Source of the DNA: Chlorobaculum thiosulfatiphilum
GTDB lineage: Bacteria > Bacteroidota > Chlorobiia > Chlorobiales > Chlorobiaceae
DNA: 43,533 bases
NCBI RefSeq assembly: GCF_006265165.1
Contig: NZ_VDCH01000020.1
Span: 1 to 43,533 of the forward strand
Reading direction: 5' to 3'
The first letter of the stretch is position 1. Every line of letters begins with the position of its first letter. The position numbers were made by a program, and so were the translations under genes. Below, piece by piece: positions 1-9,944 of the stretch. The notes below the pieces were generated by a model, which was not told the DNA's origin, searched no databases, and was given only the letters and a program-made list of their open reading frames with translations.

Positions 1-227
1 TTCTTTCTGGTCATAGTTTTGCTCCTTGTTTCATGAGTGGAATCTATGACCGTTTACACACTTTATCTCACTGACCCGAATCTCCTCCCAATCCCAATTC
101 CGAACCCGACACTGCACTTCTATTCGAACTGGCTCCAATCGGCAAAATCGTTGATAGCCACGATAAAGTGTGCGCCTAAGGTCTTATAAGTCCTATACGA
201 CCTATAGGACTTATAAGAAGGAAGAAA
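1..227. other. Intergenic leader, no gene seen
   Basis: No convincing coding frame is present. The stretch is moderately AT-rich compared with the coding DNA that follows. Its only clear structure is the palindromic 9-bp-periodic repeat just downstream of the thiC stop, listed separately. Confidence 0.5.
183..217. repeat. Palindrome with 9-bp periodicity, locus A
   Basis: Two perfect 15-base arms (183-197 and 203-217) flank the loop CGACC. The same bases also read as 9-mers starting with TAT: TATAAGTCC, TATACGACC, TATAGGACT, then TATAAG. Related arrays occur at 14691-14734 and 20831-20872. It lies just past the 3' end of thiC, so it could act as a transcript end hairpin, but there is no U-run in the thiC direction. 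Confidence 0.8.
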
Positions 228-1967
<1,740 letters not shown>

Positions 1968-2047
1968 TCATCGTTCCTTGCGTCAGCATTACCTGCATCA
2001 AGTTGTAGGGGTGTGATCTCAGCCTTGCCGAAGCAAAGCACCCCCAG
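1968..2047 (-). promoter_or_regulatory. TPP riboswitch (thi box) of thiC
   Basis: Read on the minus strand, the leader carries the conserved blocks of the TPP aptamer in order: GGGGTGC, then GCTGAGATCACACCC, then ACTTGATGCAGGTAATGC, then GACGCAAGGAA. The outer helix GGGGTG/CACCCC and the T-loop-like elements fit the family. Its position directly upstream of thiC is the usual one. Whether it controls transcription or translation cannot be told from the sequence. Confidence 0.95.
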
Positions 2048-2202
2048 GATGATATTGTACCCAGTCACGATAACCAAAATCGGCCTGATTTCCAAGAGTG
2101 GCCGCCGGGCGCGATCCTTGAGAAAGCAAGGGTTTTGTGTAAATTACGGCCTCTGTTGACGAAGTGACTTCCATCCGGCTCCAATCCATTTTCCGGCGCT
2201 CC

Positions 2203-3567
2203 ATGAATAAATTTTTTCGGGTTTTCAATCTTGTCCGGCTCTCGCTGTTTCAGATAGGATTCGGCATCATGCTCGGTTTCGTGCAGGACATTCTGAACCG
2301 GGTCATGATCAAGGAGCTGTTCCTGCCGGCGACTATAGCGCTTGGCCTCATCAGCCTCAAGGAGCTTCTCGCCATTCTCGGCGTCAAGGTGTGGGCGGGC
2401 AACCTCTCCGACCGCCACAGCATCTTCGGCTATCGCCGCACACCGTATGTGCTCATTGGCCTGGTGAGCTGCATCGTCTCGTTCATCCTCGCGCCAACGG
2501 CGGCCTACGAGGTGCGGCTCGACGGAGCGGGAAGCCTCGTCAGCATCATCTTTTCCGCGCTGGGGGATGTCGGCCTCTGGAAACTCAGCGTCATCTTCCT
2601 GATCTTCGGCTTCGGCCTCCAGGTGGCCACGACCGCCTATTACGCCTTGATCGCCGACATGGTTGACGAAAAAGATATTGGCAAGATCGCCGGGGCGAGC
2701 TGGACGCTCATGGTGCTGACGGCCATCATCTCCAACTACTCCATCGGCGTCTATCTGAAAGTCTTCACGCCGGAGCGGCTGACCCAGGTTGCCGAGATCG
2801 GCGGCCTCGTCTCCCTCGCCTTTGGCCTGGTCGCCGTGCTTGGCGTCGAACGCCGGAACGCCGCGGTCGGCACGGGCAAGGAGAAGCACAGCATCCCGTT
2901 TTCACAGGCGATCCGCCTGCTCGCTTCGTCACCCAACACCATGCTCTTCGCGTTCTACATCTTCATCTCCATTTTCGCCCTTTTCGCCAACGAGGTGGTG
3001 ATGGATCCGTTCGGCGCGGAGGTGTTCGGGATGCAGGTTTCGGAGACCACCAAGCTTTTCAAGCCGTTGATGGGCGGCACACAGCTCATCTTCATGCTGC
3101 TGACGGGCTTTTTGCTCTCCCGCATCGGCACGAGACGCGGCGCCTATTTCGGTAACGTGTTCGGCGCGGTCGGCTTCGGGCTGATTATCGCCGCCGGGTT
3201 CATGCACGACATGCAGTTTTTGCGCATCGCGCTGGTCGTGACCGGCATCGGTCTCGGCGCGGCGAGCGTCTCGAACATCACCATGATGATGAACATGACC
3301 GCCGGGCGCAGCGGCATCTACATGGGCTTGTGGGGCACCGCGCAGAGCCTCGCCATTTTTCTCGGCCACTCCAGCGCCGGGGTGATTCGCGACCTTGTCT
3401 TCCACTTTTCGGGCAACCACATGCTGGCCTACGCGGCCATTTTCGCGCTGGAGATCATCGCCTTTACCGTCTCCAGCCTGGTGCTGCCGCATGTGTCGCG
3501 CGAGGCGTTCGAGGCGGAGAGTTCCGCCAAAATGTCGGAACTGGAAGCCGCCGCAGAAGCGGGCTGA
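2203..3567 (+). CDS. BCD-family (PucC-like) MFS transporter
   Basis: This is a membrane protein of the bacteriochlorophyll delivery (BCD/PucC/LhaA) branch of the major facilitator superfamily. The family is linked to pigment-protein assembly in phototrophs; its transported substrate is not firmly known. The product of 454 residues has about twelve hydrophobic segments. The family stretch VWAGNLSDRHSIFGYRRTPY lies in the loop after the second segment, and GYRRTPYVLIG is a family hallmark. A GTG at 2164 would add 13 residues, but the ATG at 2203 gives the typical N-terminus MNKFFRVFNLVRLSLFQIG. The gene is divergent from thiC and about 20 bases upstream of a radical SAM gene. A role in chlorophyll or light-harvesting assembly is inferred from the family and the organism. 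Confidence 0.85.
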   Translation: MNKFFRVFNLVRLSLFQIGFGIMLGFVQDILNRVMIKELFLPATIALGLISLKELLAILGVKVWAGNLSDRHSIFGYRRTPYVLIGLVSCIVSFILAPTAAYEVRLDGAGSLVSIIFSALGDVGLWKLSVIFLIFGFGLQVATTAYYALIADMVDEKDIGKIAGASWTLMVLTAIISNYSIGVYLKVFTPERLTQVAEIGGLVSLAFGLVAVLGVERRNAAVGTGKEKHSIPFSQAIRLLASSPNTMLFAFYIFISIFALFANEVVMDPFGAEVFGMQVSETTKLFKPLMGGTQLIFMLLTGFLLSRIGTRRGAYFGNVFGAVGFGLIIAAGFMHDMQFLRIALVVTGIGLGAASVSNITMMMNMTAGRSGIYMGLWGTAQSLAIFLGHSSAGVIRDLVFHFSGNHMLAYAAIFALEIIAFTVSSLVLPHVSREAFEAESSAKMSELEAAAEAG

Positions 3568-3587
3568 TCTTCAATGGGAGCTTTGTT

Positions 3588-4526
3588 ATGAACTACGTAT
3601 TCGGACCGGTTTCATCGAAACGCCTCGGCCAGTCGCTCGGCGTCGATCTCTTGCCATCGAAAAGCTGCACTTGGAACTGCGTTTACTGCCAGCTTGGGCG
3701 CACGAAGGAGTACGTGACGGAGCGGCGCGAATTTTTCCCGAAAGAAGATATTCTGGCGGAGATTCTCGACGCGGTCTCGAGCGGCAAGAAGATCGACTGG
3801 ATCACCTTCGTCGGCTCCGGCGAAACCACGCTCTACAAGGGTCTCGACTGGCTGATCGCCGAAGTCAAAAAGGCGACGGAAATTCCGGTGGCGGTCATCA
3901 CCAACGGATCGCTGCTCTGTCTGCCGGAAGTCCGCAAGGAGCTGCTCGAAGCTGACGCGGTGCTGCCGTCGCTTAACGCCGGTTCGGCGGAGCTGTTCGA
4001 GCGCATCGACCGCCCCGCGTCGGGCTTTACCTTCGAGAAGCATGTCGAAGGGTTGCGGCTCTTAAGGCAGGAGTATCGGGGAAAGCTCTGGGTCGAGGTG
4101 ATGCTCATCAGAGGGCTGAACGATTCGGAGGCGGCGCTGAACGATATGGCGGCGGTGCTCGCGGAGATTCGTCCCGACATGATTCACCTCGTCCTGCCGA
4201 CCCGACCTGCGCCGGAAAGCATGGTCGGCATTCCGGACGAAGAACTCGTCCAGCGTGCGGTCTTCATTCTTTCCGCCGCCGCGCCGGTGCTGCATCCCGC
4301 CAAGGGCGAAATGAACCTCGGTTCGGCGGAGAATCTGCTCGACACCGTCGCCGCCATCGCCTCCCGCCACCCGGTGCAGGAGCGGGAACTCGAAACGGCG
4401 CTCGGCAAGCTCTTCGACGGCGACGCCGCGAAAATCCGAGAGGCGCTCGACTCGCTCTTCGCCTCGGGCCGCTTCGACAAGGTGCGCCAAGGCGAAGAGC
4501 TGTACTGGATCGTCAAAACAGCATAA
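3588..4526 (+). CDS. Radical SAM protein, COG0731 (TYW1-like) type
   Basis: This 312-residue protein has the radical SAM cluster motif CxxxCxxC as CTWNCVYC near residue 25, preceded by the family opening FGPVSSKRLGQSLGVDLLP. Further on are a glycine-rich SAM-binding stretch (TFVGSGETTLY) and a conserved SLNAG segment. These match the group annotated COG0731, related by sequence to the wyosine-forming TYW1 enzymes, but bacterial members have no established reaction and bacteria do not make wyosine. The C-terminal ~80 residues resemble a small winged-helix-like segment (ELETALGKLFDGDAAKIREA). The ATG at 3588 has a GGGAG sequence upstream at the right distance. The gene follows the BCD transporter by 20 bases, so co-transcription is likely. 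Confidence 0.85.
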   Translation: MNYVFGPVSSKRLGQSLGVDLLPSKSCTWNCVYCQLGRTKEYVTERREFFPKEDILAEILDAVSSGKKIDWITFVGSGETTLYKGLDWLIAEVKKATEIPVAVITNGSLLCLPEVRKELLEADAVLPSLNAGSAELFERIDRPASGFTFEKHVEGLRLLRQEYRGKLWVEVMLIRGLNDSEAALNDMAAVLAEIRPDMIHLVLPTRPAPESMVGIPDEELVQRAVFILSAAAPVLHPAKGEMNLGSAENLLDTVAAIASRHPVQERELETALGKLFDGDAAKIREALDSLFASGRFDKVRQGEELYWIVKTA

Positions 4527-4626
4527 TCCGGGCTTTCAGTCGCTGAATCGCGATTGCCGGATTATCCGGTTTTCCGCCACACGGCCACCGGCCAAGCGCC
4601 ACCGGCAACGCTTCGCCGGTCACGGG

Positions 4627-4815
4627 TCACTGATAACGATCTTTCCACCGGTCGTCGTAGCGGTCACGACGATCCTCGCGATCCCTGCGGTCGTCGCGGT
4701 CGCGTTTGTACTCGCGGCGATCCCTGTCGTATCGGTCTCCCCGTCCGTCATTATGGTAATACGACCTGCAACCGGCGAGGGAGATCAGCAGTGTCAAGGC
4801 AAGCAGTTTTTTCAT
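4627..4815 (-). CDS. Small Arg/Asp-rich lipoprotein
   Basis: The product of 62 residues starts with a signal peptide MKKLLALTLLISLAGC, whose lipobox LAGC predicts lipid attachment at Cys16. The mature part is almost entirely arginine, aspartate and tyrosine in a loose RDxRDR pattern (for example RDRDDRRDREDRRDRYDD). A good Shine-Dalgarno AGGAGGCC precedes the chosen ATG; an in-frame ATG seven codons further upstream overlaps that site and is less likely. No catalytic motif is visible and the function is unknown. The protein would be anchored in the cell envelope facing the periplasm. Confidence 0.75.
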   Translation of the reverse strand: MKKLLALTLLISLAGCRSYYHNDGRGDRYDRDRREYKRDRDDRRDREDRRDRYDDRWKDRYQ

Positions 4816-4897
4816 GATGGCCTCCTGATATTTCATGGTTATCGGAAACGTAGCACAGCATGGATTGCGTCACATATCATTCGACGCCGAAGCCGAT

Positions 4898-7207
4898 TCA
4901 ACTTCGAGGCGACGCCAGCATTTTTGAAACCATTCCCAGAAAACTGTTGATGTTAAACGGTTTCTGTATGAAGTTCGCCTTCTTATACAGGTTTTTTGGC
5001 TGGTAAAAGGTTTCCTGCGCGTAACCGGACATGAAGAGTGTTTTCAGACCGGGCCGCGCGGCTTCCAGTTTTTCGCTCAGATCGATCCCGTTCATCTCCG
5101 GCATCATAATATCAGTCACCAGCAGATCGATAGCGGCGGGGTGCTGGCTGGCAACCCTGACGGCGGTTCCGGCGCTCTGGGCGGCGAGCACGCTGAAGCC
5201 CTTCTCTTCGAGCACTCCTTGCAGTATCGAGAGAATATCGGGGGAATTTTCGACGAGAAGAATGGTCGCACTGGACGTGCTGATGATGGTCTTGTCGGGT
5301 TCATCGCTCCGGATGACGGCCCCGTCGTCGCCAAAGGCGGGCAGATGGACGATGAAGGTCGCGCCCTCGCCGGGTTCGGTCACGCAGTCGATCCACCCCT
5401 TGTTCTGCTTCAGGATACCGTAAACCGTGGACAGGCCGAGGCCGGTGCCTTTTCCCGGCTCCTTGGTGGTGTAAAAGGGTTCGTAGATATGCGGGAGCGC
5501 CCTGGTGTCGATGCCGCATCCGGTATCGCAGACGGCGATCCGGACATATTCGCCCGGAATCCGGCAGGGGTGACCGGGGGTGGATTCGCCGCCCTTGATG
5601 ATGATCGGGGCGGTTTCGATGGTGATCGTACCGTTGTCGGTGATGGCGTCCCGCGCGTTGACGCACAGGTTGATCAGAATCTGGTCGATCTGCGACGGAT
5701 CCATGTGTACGCAGCGTCCGCCGCTTGCCGGACGCCACAGAAAGCGGATGTGGCTTCCGATCAGCGATTCGATCATCGGAAGCAGGTGCTCGATCTCCTG
5801 GTCGATCGGGCAGACTTTCGGCGTCACGATCTCCTTTCGGGCGAAGGCGAGCAACTGCCGGGTCATGCTGGCCGAGCGGAGCGCCGATTTGCGGATGTCG
5901 TCGATGTGTTCAATGAAGCGCGATGCCGGGGGGACTTTTTTGGCGAGCAGCTCGGCATTGCCCAGAATGGCCGTCAGCGCATTGTTGAAGTCGTGCGCGA
6001 TGCCGCCGGCAAGCTGGCCGATCGCCTCCATCTTCTGCGCCTGTTGCAGTTCGAGCTGCAACTCCTCCTGCCGCTCCTCCTGCTGCTTGCGCTTGCTGAT
6101 GTCCCTGACAAGTCCCGACATGAGGTAATGGTTCGCCCGCGCGTCGAACTGAAATCCGCCCGCCACCCATATCCAGCGGATCTGGCCATCGTTGCGGCGG
6201 ATGCGGCATTCGAAGGCGAAATCCTCCTGTTTCTCCATCGCCTGATGGCACAGGTTTTTCACCATCGCGCGGTCGTCGTCGATGATGTGATCGACAAACA
6301 GGCTGAAACTCCATTCCGGCAAGAAGGCGTCGTAGCCGAAAATGCGGTCGTGTTCGAGCGTACGTCTCGTCGAGTTGGTCACGGGGTTGAACTCCCACCA
6401 CCCCAGGTGAGACTTTTCGAGGGTGAAATCGAGCCGGTCGCGGCTGCGTTTCAGCGCCTGTTCCATCTGCTTGCGTTCATCGATGTCGAGGCCGACGGTA
6501 ACGACGAACGGCTCGCCGTCGATCTCGGTTTTCCGGGCGTGAATGATGAACCACCTCGCTTGCTCAGGATTGCCATGCACACAGATTTTTGCTTCGACCG
6601 TCTCCTCGATGTCTCTTTCCAGAATGGCCCTGAACTTTTCCCGGACAACGTGCCGGTCTTCGGGATGAACGATCTCGAACGGATCGCAGGCGTACAGCTC
6701 AGACTCGCTTTTCCCGAAAACCTCCATTGCATAGCGATTGATGCCGCTGATCCGTCCTGCGGCGTCGAGGATGATGACCGAACCGGGCGTGGCGTCCATC
6801 AGCGCCTTGAAGACGAGATTGTCCTTTCTTGACTGGAGTTCTTCCGCTTTCGTTTTGGTGATGTCGTGAACGATGACGAGCAGCCGGGTAATCTGGCCTT
6901 CAGCACTCCGCACCGGATGGACGAGGTAGCGCCAGTGTATGCCATCCTTCTCGTTGTCGAAGGAGATGTGCCTGCCGGTAAGGAGCACCTGCTGGACCAT
7001 CGCTCTCCTTTTTGTCGCGATTTCCGGCGACTGGAGCGTACTCGCAAGCAGCTCGTAGATGTTGCATCCCCGGATGTCCGCGCCTGTTTCCGGTAAACGG
7101 GAAACGAACGCTTCATTGGCATCGAGGATCGCGCCTTCCAGATTCATCAGGCAGACCGGCTCCGGGAACTCCCTGAGCAAGCCGAACTCCGGGTTTTCAA
7201 CTGACAT
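4898..7207 (-). CDS. Hybrid histidine kinase, PAS-PAS-PAS-HK-REC
   Basis: This 769-residue protein looks like a soluble sensor kinase; no transmembrane segment is visible. Three PAS-like regions cover about residues 10-120, 130-250 and 255-375, the latter two ending in DIDERK and DISKRK typical of PAC linkers. The dimerisation/phosphoacceptor helix has His405 in GGIAHDFNNALTAI. The ATPase domain shows the N box NLCVNARDAI, DTGCGI and GKGTGLGLSTVYGI. A receiver domain begins near residue 648, with phosphoacceptor Asp699 in VTDIMMPEMNG and Lys749 in QKPF; the usual acidic pair reads E653-N654. No separate response regulator lies next to it, so the partner and the signal are unknown. The 3' end is about 80 bases from the lipoprotein gene. 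Confidence 0.95.
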   Translation of the reverse strand: MSVENPEFGLLREFPEPVCLMNLEGAILDANEAFVSRLPETGADIRGCNIYELLASTLQSPEIATKRRAMVQQVLLTGRHISFDNEKDGIHWRYLVHPVRSAEGQITRLLVIVHDITKTKAEELQSRKDNLVFKALMDATPGSVIILDAAGRISGINRYAMEVFGKSESELYACDPFEIVHPEDRHVVREKFRAILERDIEETVEAKICVHGNPEQARWFIIHARKTEIDGEPFVVTVGLDIDERKQMEQALKRSRDRLDFTLEKSHLGWWEFNPVTNSTRRTLEHDRIFGYDAFLPEWSFSLFVDHIIDDDRAMVKNLCHQAMEKQEDFAFECRIRRNDGQIRWIWVAGGFQFDARANHYLMSGLVRDISKRKQQEERQEELQLELQQAQKMEAIGQLAGGIAHDFNNALTAILGNAELLAKKVPPASRFIEHIDDIRKSALRSASMTRQLLAFARKEIVTPKVCPIDQEIEHLLPMIESLIGSHIRFLWRPASGGRCVHMDPSQIDQILINLCVNARDAITDNGTITIETAPIIIKGGESTPGHPCRIPGEYVRIAVCDTGCGIDTRALPHIYEPFYTTKEPGKGTGLGLSTVYGILKQNKGWIDCVTEPGEGATFIVHLPAFGDDGAVIRSDEPDKTIISTSSATILLVENSPDILSILQGVLEEKGFSVLAAQSAGTAVRVASQHPAAIDLLVTDIMMPEMNGIDLSEKLEAARPGLKTLFMSGYAQETFYQPKNLYKKANFIQKPFNINSFLGMVSKMLASPRS

Positions 7208-7456
7208 GACAAAAAAGATGTATTACTGAAACGCCTTGTCTGATCTTCACAGCGAGCTTTAAATATATATGCAAGGCGCGACTATTCCGCGCATCCCCGT
7301 TGACGCGGGCGATGGTCGCGACAGTGGCGGCATCGATACGCAACGTACTGTTTGCAGAAACGAAACCATTCGAAATGCTATGTTCGTACCGGTTGCCGGA
7401 TCAGGGAGAACATCACGGTCACGGATCGCATTCACTTCAAAAACCGCCGAACAGCA

Positions 7457-7768
7457 ATGAAATTCCAGGCACTGAGATACGGCGAATTTTTCCAGGGCAA
7501 CATCAGCCTCTACAATTACCAGCGTCCGCTCATGGTCAGGTTTATCGAATGCATCGAAAGGGAGAGGCAGGAGTGGCTGGTCGGGTTCTATCCCGCAAGC
7601 GGCCTCAATTCAGGCATGGTGCTGGCTATCGACCATGACGGTCAGCGTGTGCTGTGCGAAATTGTGGGCAGGAGGAAAGGGGCCGGTCGGTGCGTTCGGC
7701 TGCTGGATTCCGGCATCGATCTCGAAGCGCTCTGGCGGCAACGCGAACCGGCGCTCGCCGAGGCCTGA
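7457..7768 (+). CDS. Hypothetical protein, 103 aa
   Basis: I do not recognise this protein. It is 103 residues, soluble in appearance, opening MKFQALRYGEFFQGNISLYNYQ and containing a segment of short alternating hydrophobic stretches (GMVLAIDHDGQRVLCEIVG) that could be a small beta-barrel. A longer frame extends upstream to 7352, but the ATG at 7457 gives the more natural N-terminus. It is divergent from the hybrid histidine kinase and is followed after 78 bases by another small unknown gene on the same strand. No function is proposed. Confidence 0.6.
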   Translation: MKFQALRYGEFFQGNISLYNYQRPLMVRFIECIERERQEWLVGFYPASGLNSGMVLAIDHDGQRVLCEIVGRRKGAGRCVRLLDSGIDLEALWRQREPALAEA

Positions 7769-7846
7769 GCGAATCGTCACGATCTCGAGAGCCTGTGCGG
7801 CAATCCACGGCGAATCAACGATACCCATGAATGGCGGAGGATGACT

Positions 7847-8077
7847 ATGGTACGCGAATCAGTCGAATCGATAAAGCACAAAGTGCTCACCCAACTGCAC
7901 GACGCCAGAAAAGCGGGCCGGAAACCGGAGTCGATCAAAGCCTCTCCGGAAAACTACCATCTCTTTCTCGTTGCCTTCATGCAGCAACTCAGGATTTCCG
8001 AAAACGGTATCGAGCTGTTCGGCATCCCGCTGGTCATCGATCACGAAATCGCCGAAATCGACGTGAGTCTGAACTGA
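7847..8077 (+). CDS. Hypothetical protein, 76 aa
   Basis: I do not recognise this small protein. It is 76 residues, mostly helical in appearance at the start (ESVESIKHKVLTQLHDARK), with a hydrophobic second half ending VIDHEIAEIDVSLN. A GGCGGAGG Shine-Dalgarno at 7833-7840 decides the start: the ATG at 7841 abuts it, whereas the ATG at 7847 has normal spacing. It follows the 103-residue unknown gene on the same strand and converges on the QueD-like gene. Confidence 0.6.
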   Translation: MVRESVESIKHKVLTQLHDARKAGRKPESIKASPENYHLFLVAFMQQLRISENGIELFGIPLVIDHEIAEIDVSLN

Positions 8078-8120
8078 CGGCGTGAAAATGATTTACCAGC
8101 CGGACGTTCTCGCTTCAAGC

Positions 8121-8573
8121 TCACTCGTCGTCGTAGTCCGCCCAGTTGTTGGGCGTTTCGTACCAGCGGAGGTTTTTGAGCCTGACGCCTTCGGGGAGTT
8201 TGCCACTGATCTGGCGGAAGGCCCATTTGGCAAGGTATTCGGCGGTGGGCGGTTCGTCGGTCACGAGTACGCGGCTGTTGCGCCTGAGGATGAATTCGAG
8301 GTCTTCCTTGTCCTCCTTCCAGACCGCGAAGCCGTGGTCGAGCAGGTCGTGGATGTGCTCGTCCATGATCTGGCGCAGGAACTTGAAATCCATCACCATG
8401 CCCTCTTCGGCGTCGCCATGGCGCTCGATGACCGGCCCTTCGACGGTCGCCACGATGACGCCGCGATGGCCGTGCAACTGGTTGCAGAAGCTGAAGCTGT
8501 TCGGAAGGGTGTGGCCGTAGTCGATCTCGATTTTCCTTGAGATGAGCATGGTGTCGCGCGGTGTCGTTTTCAT
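8121..8573 (-). CDS. 6-pyruvoyl-tetrahydropterin synthase / QueD family
   Basis: Members of this family use dihydroneopterin triphosphate as substrate, making 6-pyruvoyl-tetrahydropterin (biopterin-type cofactors) or 6-carboxy-tetrahydropterin (queuosine). The 150-residue product shows the zinc ligands His in DYGH and the pair in LHGHRG, and the catalytic Cys in FCNQLHGH. The later segments MVMDFKFLRQIMDEHIHDLLDH and PTAEYLAKW are typical of the family. The start at 8573 (MKTTPRD) is chosen on length; ATG 8549 is also possible and the frame is open further upstream. Green sulfur bacteria are reported to make glycosylated tetrahydrobiopterins, so either the PTPS or the QueD role is possible and the sequence alone does not decide. 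Confidence 0.88.
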   Translation of the reverse strand: MKTTPRDTMLISRKIEIDYGHTLPNSFSFCNQLHGHRGVIVATVEGPVIERHGDAEEGMVMDFKFLRQIMDEHIHDLLDHGFAVWKEDKEDLEFILRRNSRVLVTDEPPTAEYLAKWAFRQISGKLPEGVRLKNLRWYETPNNWADYDDE

Positions 8574-8817
8574 AAAGCTGTAGCCAATTGTACGCAAAAT
8601 TTTTTGGAAAACATGGAGGTTATCGACCGGGAGCGTCGGGTGGTTTTCGAGGGATGATCCGGAATGGCGGCAAGCGGGTGGTTTGCCTTGTTTTGCGTAC
8701 ATTGGTCGTCAGCGCCGCTGGTCGCGAGCGGGAAACCTTTAAGCTGCGGGCGGCGCTTTATTGCATGATGCGGCAAGCAGTTGTTTCGCATTGCCGCAAT
8801 CCATCCACAAGGAAGTT

Positions 8818-9639
8818 ATGAGCGTACAGGATATCTGGTCGTTGATTCTCGAAGAGACGCGCCTCGAATGTGAGCGCGAGCCTGAAATCCGGCTGTTTCT
8901 CGAACAGCACATTTTGCGGTATGAGGAGTTCGCTCCGGCGCTGGCGATGCTGCTCTCCGTGAAGCTTGGTTCGAAGCACTTTCCGCCGCCGGTGCTCGAA
9001 GGGATTTTCGAGGAGTTCTACCGACAGAGTCCCGACTCCGTCCGCTATGCCGCCTGCGACATGGAGGCCACCCGCGAGCGCGACCCGGCGGCGGTGAACT
9101 ATTTCGAGATCATGCTTTTTCTCAAGGGCTACCAGGCGCTTCAATCCTACCGTCTCGCGCACTGGCTGTGGCAGAATGGTCGCAAATCACTTGCCTACTT
9201 CCTGCAAAACCGTATGTCTGAAGTGTTCGCTGTCGATATTCACCCGGCGGCCAAAATCGGCAAGGGCATTCTGCTCGACCACGCCACCAGCCTCGTGATC
9301 GGCGAAACCGCCGTGGTGGATGACAACGTTTCGATTCTGCACGAAGTGACGCTCGGCGGCACCGGCAAGGAGAGTGGCGACCGCCATCCGAAGGTCGGCA
9401 AATCGGTGATGATCGGCGCGGGAGCCAAGATTCTCGGCAACATCAAAATCGGCGAAGGCGCCAAAATCGGCGCGGGCAGCGTGGTGCTCGACGACGTACC
9501 GCCGCACTACACGGTCGCCGGCGTGCCCGCGCACATCGTGGGCCGTACCGAAGTGCCCGAACCGTCGCTCGAAATGAACCAGCGCCTCATTTTTCCGGAC
9601 AAGCAAAAGCAGAAAGGAGAGCAACACTCCTGCCTGTGA
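8818..9639 (+). CDS. cysE: Serine O-acetyltransferase
   Basis: CysE transfers acetyl from acetyl-CoA to L-serine, the first step of cysteine synthesis, in the cytosol. The 273-residue product has the helical N-terminal domain (about 1-140) and then the left-handed beta-helix of hexapeptide repeats. Signature stretches are DIHPAAKIGKGILLDHATSLVIGE, LHEVTLGGTGKESGDRHPK and GAGAKILGNIKIGEGAKIGAGSVVL. The ATG at 8818 follows the Shine-Dalgarno AAGGAAG; a TTG-started extension from 8761 is less likely. It is a single gene, with an imperfect hairpin shortly after its stop. The neighbours give no pathway context. Confidence 0.96.
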   Translation: MSVQDIWSLILEETRLECEREPEIRLFLEQHILRYEEFAPALAMLLSVKLGSKHFPPPVLEGIFEEFYRQSPDSVRYAACDMEATRERDPAAVNYFEIMLFLKGYQALQSYRLAHWLWQNGRKSLAYFLQNRMSEVFAVDIHPAAKIGKGILLDHATSLVIGETAVVDDNVSILHEVTLGGTGKESGDRHPKVGKSVMIGAGAKILGNIKIGEGAKIGAGSVVLDDVPPHYTVAGVPAHIVGRTEVPEPSLEMNQRLIFPDKQKQKGEQHSCL

Positions 9640-9653
9640 GCGCATGGCCTGTA

Positions 9654-9679
9654 GGGGTGGGTTTCATGCCCGCCCTTTC
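9654..9679 (+). terminator. Possible terminator hairpin after cysE
   Basis: GGGGTGGG (9654-9661) and GCCCGCCC (9668-9675) can pair around a short TTTCAT loop, followed by TTTC. The pairing is imperfect and the T-run is short. The sequence also resembles dispersed GGGCGGGTTTCAT-type intergenic repeats, so it may be a repeat remnant rather than a dedicated terminator. Confidence 0.4.
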
Positions 9680-9944
9680 AGATATACAGGTGGCAGGACG
9701 ATAAATACAGAAAGAGCCCGGGATTGACGCAACCGGAATTTTCGAGGTGTTTTGGATTCGATATTCGGGCCGTGCAGGCTTGGGAGCAGAAGCGCCGCAA
9801 ACCGGATCGCGAGTAGCGTGTGCTGTTGTCCGTCATCCCCCGCGAGCGCGAAGGCGTCAGACAGGCGTTGGCGGAGTGGGTGGGTGGGATGAGGTTTTTA
9901 GGAGCGTATCAAAAGTTCAAAAAAATGCCATAGGGAATAATCCA
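9680..9944. other. Non-coding gap, GC-rich, no gene supported
   Basis: A frame of about 70 codons is open on the plus strand, but it has no ribosome binding site and its composition looks random. Nothing else identifiable is seen. The gap separates GC-rich cysE from the AT-rich gene at 9945-10661, so the edge of a past insertion could lie here. Confidence 0.4.

Noticed and set aside
183-217. Palindrome as CRISPR repeat
   Set aside because: There are no spacers and no cas genes; the periodicity is 9 bp with no variable sequence between units.
5141-6832. 563-codon frame opposite the hybrid histidine kinase
   Set aside because: It is antisense to a gene with complete kinase motifs and shows no family signal.
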